Part shown: piece after piece, positions 40,401 to 49,605 of the stretch | Numbering within the stretch: position 1 is the first letter of the stretch | Layout: the number at the start of each line of letters is the position of its first letter | Source of the DNA: Membranipora membranacea | Taxonomy: Eukaryota > Bryozoa > Gymnolaemata > Cheilostomatida > Membraniporidae | NCBI GenBank assembly: GCA_914767715.1 | Contig: OU612065.1 | Coordinates: forward strand, 36,952,001-37,016,000 | Length of the DNA stretch: 64,000 nt | Reading direction: 5' to 3' | The notes under the pieces: generated by a model | Database searches by the model: none | Seen by the model: the letters and a program-made list of their open reading frames with translations, nothing else | Told to the model about the DNA's origin: nothing | Program-made: the position numbers and the translations under genes

Positions 40401-43400
40401 ATTGGTATAGGGTGCAAATTGCAAATTCTGAGTACCAGCAGCTGGACTCTAATGGGTTCTGTTTAATACATTAGGAAGTCGCAGACAGAAGAAAAATCTT
40501 CCGCCTTTCCTACCTTAGAAAATCTGAATCAGACGAAGCCGCACTCATGTTGTAGACTTAGGTCCCTGGACAACTTTGTAGAACTTGGCTCAATATAGAC
40601 TTTACATACAGCTACAAACTGATTTGATACACAGCTTTTTTAATATCCCTCCACAACCACCGTCCTCCGAGGGAACAAACTAGTGTTATTGATGCACCAT
40701 CTTTTAACAAATGTTAAGACCAGAAACATGCTATAGCATATGTTGTTATGGCACACACAATATTTGATGGCACGATATACTGATCACATTTTATACTTTA
40801 TTACTATATTTTCTATAAAATTCGCCGGTTATACCCAGTTTTAGTGGTCATAATTAGAATTGAGAAGGTCTTATATTCACACATTACATTTATGTGGAGA
40901 TAACTCCTATTCTGACCTATGCACTACAGAGAAAAAGTGAATAGCGCAGTAACGTCGCGTCACTGAATTAGAGAAGACACTGAGCCTGTATCAAATAGCC
41001 AATAGTTTCCCCGTCTAGAGTATTTATATGTTTATGGAAAAAACAGAGGTCCACTGGATTTAAACATGCAACATCCCATATCAATGTGATTACAAGGCAG
41101 CCGCTCTACACACTGAGCTATTCAGCCTCTTGACATATAAACTGTGTATCTAGCGAGTTTTAATTATTTATGGTTTCTGTCATCTAACCGCGAAATATTA
41201 AACCACTTGAAAACATAGGGTCAGTAGGGTATGTTATTACTAATGAAATAATTTTTCTAATACATTGGACAGCACTATAAATTTAGGTTTACATTTCAGA
41301 CCACTGCACCTTTGATGATCAAACCATTGCTGCACGATATGACGAAATCTGAGCTCCACGCCGTCATGACCGGAGGTTTTGCCACCATTGCTGGCAGTGT
41401 ACTGGCTATTTATATATTAGTTGGTGTAAGTACTCATTTGGTGTAGTTAACTGTATCAGCAATATTGTACAGCTCATTTAATTTGCCTATATCTGGAGAT
41501 GCTCCAGCCTGAGCCTTTGCCCTAGATGTGGTAAAAACCGTTACAGTCACACAACTGTGTCAACTGACTGAGACTAGAGGTACTAAACAAGGCCACTTCC
41601 ATTGAGAGGAAAAACATTTTTGATCTCTTCTGGCGGAGTCATAACATGCTCCGGATTATAACTTCACTAAAGAATTAGTAGAGTTTGGGACAGAACTCCA
41701 GATATCAGAAGGGAAGCCTCCATAAAGCACAGTAGCCTATCTTTCGTTGTAATGAGTTTCATGTCATCATCGTCACATTACTTTTGATTTCTCACTTACC
41801 TGTTTCAACTGGCGAATAGAAATAGTTAGCTAGGTAGATAAATTGAATAATATTGATGGTCTGAATTGTAAAACCTTAATCTCTATATGAACTGTCAATA
41901 TTTTGTTGGTTACAGGTACCAGCCAATCACCTGCTGGCTGCCTCTGTGATGTCAGCACCTGCTGCCCTCGCCATGTCAAAACTTTCCTACCCAGAGACCA
42001 AGAAGTCAAGGACTACAGCCAAAGATGTGGCCACAATGGGTAAGTTTGAACAGATCCATGGGAAGCAACTTATAACTTCCCCAAGCGTTTGACTGAATAA
42101 ATGAGATTTAAAACACATAAAACATTTAAAGAACTTCTGTGCAGACATTGCAATAAAGTTGTTGAATTTTTATATTTAAGGAGCGTCACAAGAGAGGAAT
42201 TTAATAGAAGCAGCATCAGCTGGAGCATCTACATCTATAAAACTTGTCGCGAACATCGCGGCAAACCTGATCGCTTTTCAGGCTATGTTCGAATTTCTGA
42301 ACCAAACACTGAAATGGTTTGGAGCTCAGGTGGGATTGAAGCCACCTTTCTACCCTGACTTCACATTTCAGGTGAGTTCAACTAAGGAGTTAGAGACTCT
42401 AAGTCCTTGGTTCAACTAAATTACAATTATATGCCAACAAGGAACACATAAATATCTGATATATAAACATATGAACATATTATCGATAAACATATACTGT
42501 TAGCCTAACACTTCTCTATAACATGTCTTCAAAATATATGATAAGGAACTCCTTGATCATCGTAAGCATATGTTTGCACTTTGCAGTGTACATGTATGAT
42601 GCATGTAGATTGTTTCAAAGTTTGCGTGGCTTCTAAATTCTCCAGTCTTGTTTATCAAATACTTGTCTTCCCAAAATACTGATCATAGCGTTACATTGCA
42701 TCATGTCATGTCATTGCATCATGTCATGTCATTGCAGCAGAATTACACTGCGTTTAGGCTGCTCGTTGTGTACATTGATATCTATTGCTTCTCTTGCAGT
42801 TTATTTCCTCCTATGTGTTATTCCCATTTGCCTGGGTCATGGGAGCTCCATTCATTGACTGCAAGAATGTTGCAACTCTAATCGGAATAAAAACTTTCAC
42901 CACCGAGTTCATCGCTTATGAACAGCTGGCAAAGTATATCAGCAACAGGAAACTGGTAGAAGCTTGGGAAGTCGGAGCTAACCAAACAGCTATTCACGAC
43001 ACAATAAACAATTGTTATACCCTGTCTAACTCTACATGGACTGGGGATGATAACTGTCTTCAGATAATATCTGTAAGTACTCCATGTAACCTGCATACCT
43101 ATCAGATAAAAGAAATAGTTAGTCTTTGAAGAATTCTGTAATCGTAAGCAAAGCAATCAAATCTTGACAATTCACTCCCCGTTGAGCACATTTATTTCTA
43201 ATATTACTGTTTATGTATCCGTTTGCATACATGTAACTCCTAAACTCAAAAACATCTGAACTGCAGGAACGAGGTGAGACAATTTCTGTATACGCCCTCT
43301 GCGGGTTCGCAAACTTCGGCAGTATTGGTATCATGTTGGGCGGACTTGGGGCTATGGCACCAGAGAGGAAAAAGGATATCGCTTCAACAGTGCTGAGAGC

Positions 43401-43632
43401 CATGATTGCTGGAAATGTTGCATGCTTCATGACGGCATGTATTGCTGGTAAGACCATAACCAATAGTCATTCAGTCTAGAATGTAAATATTAATAATCAT
43501 GTTAAATGTTAAATAATCAGAAGGGGTGGGCAATTCCATCAGAATCATTTGTATATCTTATTTATTCATTGTTTTTCAGGATTGATAACTGTACCAGGAG
43601 AATTAAACCTAGAGGTCTGTGGGACTATATGA
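28468..43632 (+). CDS. SLC28A3-like: Concentrative nucleoside transporter paralogue (SLC28/CNT), copy 2, altered binding motifs, 668 aa
   Basis: Exons: 28468-28581, 30197-30357, 31456-31740, 32524-32668, 33324-33515, 33755-33835, 36968-37048, 41300-41425, 41916-42039, 42181-42371, 42800-43072, 43267-43447, 43580-43632 (TGA). All lengths, phases and GT-AG borders equal copy 1, and no frame is broken. By my count 27 residues differ from copy 1: T102K, L167P, L194F, I255S, S283A, T290K, A297V, T309S, V327I, Q332K, Q353M, E355T, Q361K, T390I, F394V, S403A, F419S, G442R, L470Q, L472M, L473F, C503S, T516A, N535T, F546Y, I599V, G659E. Q353/E355 belong to the QTE(A/S)P motif that contacts the nucleobase in bacterial CNT structures, and N535 is the Asn of the NEF signature; all three are near-invariant in the family. 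The intact frame argues against decay. Changed substrate or loss of transport are the alternatives. The N-terminal exons 1-2 are identical to copy 1. Confidence 0.93.
29057..29494. mobile_element. 438-bp MITE with 9-bp target duplication (CTATGAATC), in CNT copy 2 intron 1
   Basis: The element begins TAGTCTACGCACTTTGCAGG and ends GGGCTCAGACTA. Its short inverted ends (TAGTCT/AGACTA) are flanked by CTATGAATC at 29048-29056 and 29495-29503. Copy 1 has a single CTATGAATC at 8855-8863, which is the empty site. A GC-rich hairpin (CCGGGGGGCCGTCGGGCGAG) lies near one end. A second, reverse-oriented 438-bp copy is at 49159-49596. The 9-bp duplication suggests a Mutator-like or similar transposase acting in trans. 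It encodes nothing. Confidence 0.9.
34144..36922. other. 2.78-kb insertion in CNT copy 2 intron 6, nature unknown
   Basis: Copy 1 reads CATAGTTGTAAG directly into ATGTTTGTTGTTCAC, whereas copy 2 has 2779 extra bases between them. I see no terminal inverted repeat, no target duplication, no poly-A and no coding domain. A CpG-containing stretch (GACGTAACGTCTTTTGACGT) sits near 34248. It could be a non-autonomous element, or the ancestral intron state deleted from copy 1. Confidence 0.7.
37074..37546. mobile_element. Fold-back MITE, copy 2 counterpart
   Basis: Same element as 13641-14113. Here the outermost bases of the arms pair better (GCAAGAAACAACCACT with AGTGGTTGTTTTTTGC), which defines the ends more clearly. 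It lies just downstream of CNT exon 7. Confidence 0.8.
38884..39295 (-). pseudogene. P-element/THAP9-like transposase C-terminal relic
   Basis: On the minus strand, [14 protein letters not shown] resembles the Gly-containing, CxxC segment that precedes the C-terminal region of P-type transposases. An in-frame TAA follows. An open 113-codon stretch then contains [16 protein letters not shown] and a Tyr-rich tail [13 protein letters not shown]...RSKMTRL. The order, 'Gly/CxxC, then RGGL-P-E/S, then YV-RxHH, then K/M-T-(K/R)-L', fits my recollection of the family. No DDE catalytic part was seen in this window. The truncation and stop make it non-functional. Family assignment is by motif only. Confidence 0.55.
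39946..40200 (-). pseudogene. LINE 3'-end fragment nested in the P-like element
   Basis: The minus-strand frame ends with [19 protein letters not shown] and [11 protein letters not shown] before a stop. This matches the layout of the extreme C-terminus of CR1/Jockey-type RT proteins (FN-LP-IR-A...FK-L--Y). Only the tail is present, as expected for a 5'-truncated insertion. Confidence 0.5.
41044..41131 (-). pseudogene. tRNA-Thr-like sequence, copy 2
   Basis: Counterpart of 14290-14376, with GTTTAAATCC and the TGT-containing loop retained. It begins within about 7 bp of the P-like element's right end. Confidence 0.45.
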
Positions 43633-44132
43633 TAAGTGAACCTGGCCGAGAGTTTTTTACTCCATTAAGTACACAGCAAAGTTTCTGTCAAATATGAAGA
43701 TCTTCCCCAAATTATTGTAATGAATGTATTGCAACTCTAACACCCCGCACACTACTGTCTGACTGGTCATTTAGTTTCATCATCAGTGACTGCCATTGAA
43801 CAACAAGACATCTTAATTTATTGCGAAACTCTACAACAGAATCAAAATATGTCTGTGATATATCAGAAAAAAAAATATCCGACAATGAGAATATGGAAGT
43901 TTTTTTGCTACAAACTTAATACGCAACAAATCATTTTATATTTCGAAATACTTTGAGCCTATTGCGTGAGAATCTGATACGCTTGTATCTGCTATGCAAT
44001 GATTTTAGTCACACTCTATACCACATTATATTAGAAACAAATTAACATAGTGTAAACACCTTCATATATTTTTCTAAATCTTTTTAGTATGTTTCATTGA
44101 AAAAAGTGCATGCACAAATTAAATCGCAGCCA

Positions 44133-44863
44133 TGCTACTCTTTTTTGCCATCAAATATTTTTTATTCTCTGTATTATTGTGAACAAATACAACTTACAGC
44201 CTAGTAAAACTTGTGACCAACCGCTTCAGTGTCTTTGAGTTTGTGAATCTGATATTCCCCTGGTATTGGTTACTGTGACTACGCCAACTTTTCTCAGCAT
44301 CAGCTCCTCAAAACTTAGTCTAAAAGATGACTATACTACAGCTTATTCAGAAATGGATGTTGGCCTGTTAAATTCTAGCTATATGGCACCCTTTTAGTAG
44401 ATAAACAAAATTTTACAGATATTTAGCCGCATCATTATTGAAACTACCTACAGGAATCTGCATATCAAACATATACTCTGTATTATATAAATACATATAT
44501 CATCTATATCTAATCATGACTTAAATTAAATGATGCTCAGGTTTTTTTCGCCACACACACACACACATTACATCACAATTCACAATCAATCCAAAATGAG
44601 ACAAAAATGATTTTATCATTGATTATTGATCCAATATATCTTCATACAAACTTAGTTTACTCCATCAAGCTTGTTCATATAGGCTCTATGTGGTTATAAT
44701 AATTGTTACGCTGGTGATCACATTGGTATCCGGACATTTTCCCACCAAGCCATTTTCCCACCTCCCTTTATTCCACCGCCCCATTTTCCCACCAGAACAT
44801 TTTCCCACATATCCGTTTTCCCACCAGGACGATTTCTCACTGACCCAATTTCTCACCGGGATT
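44133..44863 (+). repeat. 3' flank block shared with copy 1
   Basis: Matches 20539-20993 but includes 270 extra bases at 44264-44533 with no recognisable ends. It joins the CNT block directly, whereas in copy 1 the two are 3.1 kb apart. Confidence 0.85.
44731..44863 (+). repeat. Word-array repeat family A (copy 3, truncated)
   Basis: About eight units carry the TTTTCCCACC core in the same order as 20858-20990, cut off at ATTTGCGATTTTTC where homology to copy 1 ends. A duplication edge therefore lies inside the array. Confidence 0.85.
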
Positions 44864-46504
44864 TGCGATTTTTCATCCACTCCCTCTTCTAATTCCAAAT
44901 TTCGAAAACCCGCTGTTCCGCGATACCTATACCCCGTATCCGAAGGTTTTATAGTGAATTTAGTGGTGCTTGGCAGTTGTCACTTGTAGGTTTTATTTAT
45001 CTTATCATCATATTCTCGCGTCGCATGTGTTATGAGTAACTTTCAATTATTTTATTTATTTTATAAGCTAAAGTTTTTGATTTTAATATTTTATCACATG
45101 TACAATACTTGGAAATCATTGTTTCCGAACAATGATTTCTAAACGTTTTTTTACAAATAAACTTCATTATTATTATTATTGAAGCTTTGATGACCAATGA
45201 AAATAAGTTGTGAAGCACGTGAATAAAAATTAGTAGTATCACGTTTGAAAAGAAAAATTCCGCATAAAATGTGTGTGTTAACACTTTCAATGAGCACAAG
45301 CAGGCTTAATCCCATCATAAAAAACATGTTTGAATAGTTTCTGTTCTCTACTCAAAATCAAATTTAATGTGAAATCAAAAAGAAAAAAGTGGGGTGCTTG
45401 ACCAAGAGACAAGTCTTTGGCATGACTAATATATGATTTAGTGTTCTGTACGCCGACCTGCGCATCACAACACTGGTGGGTTATATTTTGGAATACATAT
45501 CAGTATAGGAGAATTTTGTTCTACATTACAATAGTCACACATTTCGTTATAATTATTACTAAGTTTAAATCACACAAGTTTTGTTAGTTTGTCAGTATGT
45601 TTCAGTCCCTTGGGTAACAAAATAATGTGTTATTACACAGCTTAGATGCTTGTGCTACCTGAATGATTATTATTATATTCTCCATAGTAAAAAGGACGCA
45701 ATTTTGTGTCCTGTGCATTTCAAGCAGTCCATTCCAGGTGGAAGGCAACTTTGGTGGTTTATCATAATTAAACCAGTAAATTTTTGTGTTGAACATAAAA
45801 AATTCTCAAAATTCTTTTTAAATGGTATCAAGAGAAGTTTCGTTGAATAACTATTTAAGAGAAACAAAAGTCTTGCATAGTAACACCAAATTTTGATGAA
45901 ACGGCTCTGTAAACTGGCTTTAATACGTCGAGTAGGAAAACAAATTTTGTTGAATGCTTATAAGGTCAGAAGAGATGTTAAAAACTTATCCATATCCATC
46001 ATCATTTATACTAAATTTACAACATAAAATTCAAGTTGTGAACGTCCTGTGAGTGACTTTGCTGAATACTATGGCCATGGCCTAACCGTGAAAGTTCATT
46101 TTGGCTGAACAGATTTTTTCCTTCCCGTTAGTTGTAACTGTAACTTTTTAAACAGCTAATAAATACAGAGTTAACCTGCTCTATGTTCAATCATCGTAGT
46201 CTTATCATTGTCATTAGTAAGCATGAGTCTCTAGGGCAGCGATGAGTCAAGACTTGGCTTTCAAAAAAAAAGTTAATGATAATCCAAAGTTATTGTCATA
46301 TTATTCTAAAGAATAGTTGGGAAATATTTGTTACAAGTCACAAGCTCTCAGTTTGTGGATCCCAACAAACCCCAGATATCATTGAAATTGAACGAAGAAA
46401 CTTTATGACTTGTACAGTGAAGGGGACGGCTCTAAACAGCTGAGGCACCTCCTACTCTCCACAAGCAACTTGCAGCTGTAATACAACTAACACCAAAAAG
46501 AAAA
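44864..46504. other. No gene seen
   Basis: AT-rich sequence with a short TATTATTATT run near 45167 and only small frames without domains. Confidence 0.5.
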
Positions 46505-46793
46505 CAGTGTGGCTTGATTTCCTTTGGTTACATATTTTGGCATTATGGCAATGGTATTTTTGGATATGGTATGTTGTCCCAAATGGTATTACGTCCAATC
46601 TGGCTTTATATCCACTGGTATTTTGACACAACTGGCGTTTTGTACAACTGGTACTTTGGCATTGGTATATTGTGCAGTGGTGTTTTCACCTATGGCATTA
46701 TGGCCATGGCATTATAGCCATGGCATTATGGCCATGGCATTATGGCAATGGCATTTTGTCCCAATGGCATTTTGGCCATGGCATTTTGACACG
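46505..46793 (-). repeat. Word-array repeat family C (copy 2, inverted)
   Basis: The reverse complement of this segment reproduces the unit order of 1069-1345, including CACCACTGCACAATATACCA, the CCAGTTGTACAAAACG unit and the closing ATGTAACCAAAGGA. It has a few extra CCATGGCCATAATG units, an expansion inside an otherwise conserved order. Open frames across it reflect the periodicity. Confidence 0.8.
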
Positions 46794-47750
46794 GAATCCA
46801 AACAGGGAATCAAAGCAATTGAAACTTCTTATCCAAGGATTACAACAGGCTGATCCGAGGATTTCTTTAAGAGAAAATCCCTTTCCATGAATTGGAAGCA
46901 GCGGAGGAAGCCGTTTCAAATCATACAATTCAAAATTTATTATATGCTCTCTTCAAATATTATCGATATAGCACCGGCAGTTATCATGCAGTTTTTATGA
47001 TGCTCGTTATTTTTTTTAATTTGAGTAGTTTGTACACAGTATTTCACTCAGAGTTTGTGTTATTTAAACCCACTTCATTCCATGCTATACGTTCAAACCT
47101 TGGGTTATTCCTTCCCCATTTAGCAGAATACGTCCTTCTGTATTTTTTTCATCGGAGGCCAAGTATGAGCAGTGAAAAAAACCTGCTCAAGCACATAATG
47201 GGAAATGCAGATATCGTGATTATGCCTACATGTAAGAGGCTTTTATCATTCATTCTATTTGGCAAGAACTGTATTCCTGCAAGTTGAAGTAGGGCATGAT
47301 GCATATTTAGCCTTTCGACATCCCCTTTGTAGTAATGATAACCAAGTGTATCTGTGATTTACATGCCCAGTTAAGATCACAAGAGTCGGCATGACTGACC
47401 ACCCAATCAATTGCAAAAAATAAAATTTCAAGACTTGCGTAGTAAATTTTAGAAGTAGAACTAGTTTGTTAGTCTTGAAAATTTTGGTTACAGTGGAACT
47501 ATGTATCTTTAATATTCAATTTGAGGTTCACCTGATGTTCAGATATGCAAAAAGGTTCATTAAAATAGAGCAGCCATCTGTTTTCCACAGGCTCATGTTT
47601 ACATTTGTCATAAATCAAAATCATTGTCAGTTGGCAGAATTCAGCTAACCTTGCTATTGCAAATCCAGGAGATCTGTTTGTACAAGCGCAAACAAAAATA
47701 GATTGAGATATTTTCCAATTTTTCACTGACCATTTAAAATTTCATCTGTA
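46794..47750. other. No gene supported; one 131-codon frame
   Basis: An open frame at 46892-47287 is rich in Phe and Leu but matches no family I recognise. It has no partner copy elsewhere in the window and no splice context. It lies 0.5 kb upstream of an MFS relic and might be decayed MFS-related sequence, but I could not align it. Confidence 0.35.
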
Positions 47751-47850
47751 ACATCAGTCATTTCACCTCTATAGAGAAAGCTGTTGAGGGAAATCCTGGC
47801 CACATGGAGGTTTTCTCGCAGGTTTGGTGGTTATCCTCAGGGTTATTTAT
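47751..47850 (+). pseudogene. MFS transporter relic (C-terminal helix region)
   Basis: Translation gives SHFTSIEKAVEGNPGHME, followed by SQVWWLSSG. This aligns with SYFTAVEKAVDGHPSHMG and SEVWWLSSG of the intact gene. A stop follows directly (TAG) and the rest is unalignable. Divergence is much greater than for the pseudogene at 24421, so it is an older copy. Confidence 0.75.
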
Positions 47851-49158
47851 GTAGTTTCATGGCTTCTCATCAAAGAGGACAGTTGCTCAATCCTCTTTGG
47901 TGTGGTGTGGTGTGACAATCCTTGGAAATTCAACCAAACTTCTGACAAAGACCCATGGGGCTAAGATGAGCCTGCTTTCTCTAGATCACGTTACAAAATA
48001 AAATGTGTGTAAGAGCAAGTCAAGGTGTCCAAAAAAATCTGTAGATAAAACCAAAAAAATCTGCAAATAAAATTACGTGGAAGTGATGGCTTATTGAGCT
48101 GGCAAGTGGCACTTCACTAGGGACTTGATACCTCAAAGATGGGGGGGGGGGGGGGTTAATTTGAACACTGTACATAATATTTAGCTAGAAGTGCCATGAA
48201 CATGTAACAAATATAATGCATAAGTACTGCAGAACTAGCTGCCATAATATGTATTACTCAGGTATTTACATGTTCAGTAAGTGGAGCAAATTAAAAAATA
48301 TGGACCATTTGATTATATTCAAACAGACCAAGACAGAGAGTTATCACACGGGTTTCAAACATGTCAATATAAATGTCTTAGATATTGTTTGGAAGCTCTG
48401 GATATTTGTATGATAAATGATCATCTTTGGATGTATAAAAGATTAGTGACCTCAAACTCAGACTGTTTACTGACCTGGATCAGCTTGATTTATGGGATCA
48501 CTTATGTTTACAATGTAACCTGTCAGTCACCTATTATGCATTAACAGGAATATTGCCATGACCGGATGATGGATCGGTCTGAAATAGCTATCACATTTTA
48601 CCGTATTTATAATACTAGAACTGACACCTCAGGACCCAACTCTAATAATGGTGCGGTGGAAGGTAGGGATAGGAAAAGTATTTGTTTGGGATTTGTTTGC
48701 AACAGCAATATGTTCTGTGAAAAACTTCGGCGTGTCAATAATGGGTGATTATTGGAAAAACTACCTCTTCCATATCGTTGGTATATTGGGACCGTATCAC
48801 AGGTCTTCTCCAAAACTTTGGTCTTTGGCGATGTTCGACTGCAGAAAAGATGCAAAGCTGTTCGGCTCAGGAGGTCAGATCAGAGCTTAGTTCATTTGTC
48901 AGAGTGACGCTAGATCAAGTTTGATCCATTTGCTTGCATTTGTGCATCAGTTACTCTCCCTCCACTAGAGGGTGTAATTATTGTAACAACTGCCTCATTC
49001 AACTCATTGGTCTTGGAATCTATTATTCATTATGCCAATAAGAGCAGGCAACTTATATGTAAGTGTTTAAAACCCGTGTACAACTGTGATATGGCATATT
49101 TACTAGGCGTGGATTAAATTAAAAAAATATAATTACATAGCGGTTGCTGCATGAATCT
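47851..49158. other. No gene seen; long poly-G tract
   Basis: A tract of about 17 G lies near 48142. Frames at 48216-48890 show no domain. Confidence 0.5.
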
Positions 49159-49596
49159 TAGTCTGAGCCCCCAAGACTTTTGCCCCTCGCCCGACGGCCC
49201 TCCGGCGTGGAAAAGCCTGAGAACAATGCAGGATCTTGCTGGAGTTGTCTGCTCTTGAGTGTTATAAGTTAATCAAGGGGAGCGCTAAAACTGCAATATC
49301 TATTGATTCCTATTCATGCCACCTACTATACTGCTCCAGGTATGAGAGTTTTCCAGTCAGACTCTGGCAAAAGTAGCCTCATGTTTGGGAAATACCCATG
49401 AGCAGAGATATTCACTGCCAAGTAGTGGAGAAAATGTCAGTCAGAATTTCTTTCATTTTGAATAAGGGCGGTCATTCATGATATTGACAAAGGGTCATAC
49501 AATGTGTATTATTGGACCCTAGACTATATGAAGTAAAATAAATGTAGAAGTAATGAGAGGAAAAATCCAAGCAAATCCTGCAAAGTGCATAGACTA
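49159..49596. mobile_element. 438-bp MITE, second copy, reverse orientation, TSD CATGAATCT
   Basis: It begins TAGTCTGAGCCC and ends GCATAGACTA, flanked by CATGAATCT at 49150-49158 and 49597-49605. It is the reverse-complement relative of 29057-29494, with the same length and scattered differences. The two target sites share ATGAATC. Confidence 0.9.
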
Positions 49597-49605
49597 CATG
49601 AATCT

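Larger units (their letters stand above)
37723..41037. mobile_element. 3.3-kb DNA transposon with ~250-bp terminal inverted repeats (P-superfamily-like)
   Basis: It starts CCATAAACATATAAATACTC and ends in the reverse complement. The arms pair for about 250 bp, through ATTCAGTGACGCGACGT, TGGAGATAACTCC-type sequence, GGGTATAACCGG and TGATCAGTATATCGTGC, with moderate divergence. Copy 1 at 14280-14290 provides the empty site (TTTGAAAAACAGAG). Both flanks in copy 2 carry a run of A (likely target duplication of 5-6 bp, not certain). Inside are an antisense transposase C-terminal relic (38884-39295) and an antisense LINE 3' end (39946-40200), so the element is itself nested and damaged. Confidence 0.85.
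37569..41232. mobile_element. ATACCCTACTGACC MITE, copy 2, split by a P-like transposon
   Basis: The left end at 37569 and the right end at 41232 are the same termini as 14136-14480. The interior is interrupted at a run of A by the 3.3-kb element 37723-41037. The nested order shows that the MITE is older. Confidence 0.65.
25973..44132 (+). repeat. Segmental duplication, copy 2 (CNT gene block, enlarged)
   Basis: This matches 6013-17396 in order and orientation. Copy 2 adds a SINE (26155-26407), a 438-bp MITE (29057-29494), 2.78 kb at 34144-36922 and a 3.3-kb P-like transposon (37723-41037). It starts only about 270 bp after the MFS pseudogene. All splice junctions of the CNT gene are preserved. 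Confidence 0.95.

Noticed and set aside
46514-46890. His/Trp/Tyr-rich frames across word array C
   Set aside because: Produced by the repeated GGCATTATGG phrase; the partner array at 1069 has no matching frame.
46892-47287. 131-codon hydrophobic frame as a membrane protein gene
   Set aside because: No recognisable family, no second copy and no exon context; AT-rich DNA readily gives Phe/Leu-rich frames.
48142-48158. Poly-G tract (and the one near 8971) as a regulatory or G-quadruplex element
   Set aside because: The tract near 8971 is absent from copy 2, which suggests slippage or sequencing variation rather than function.
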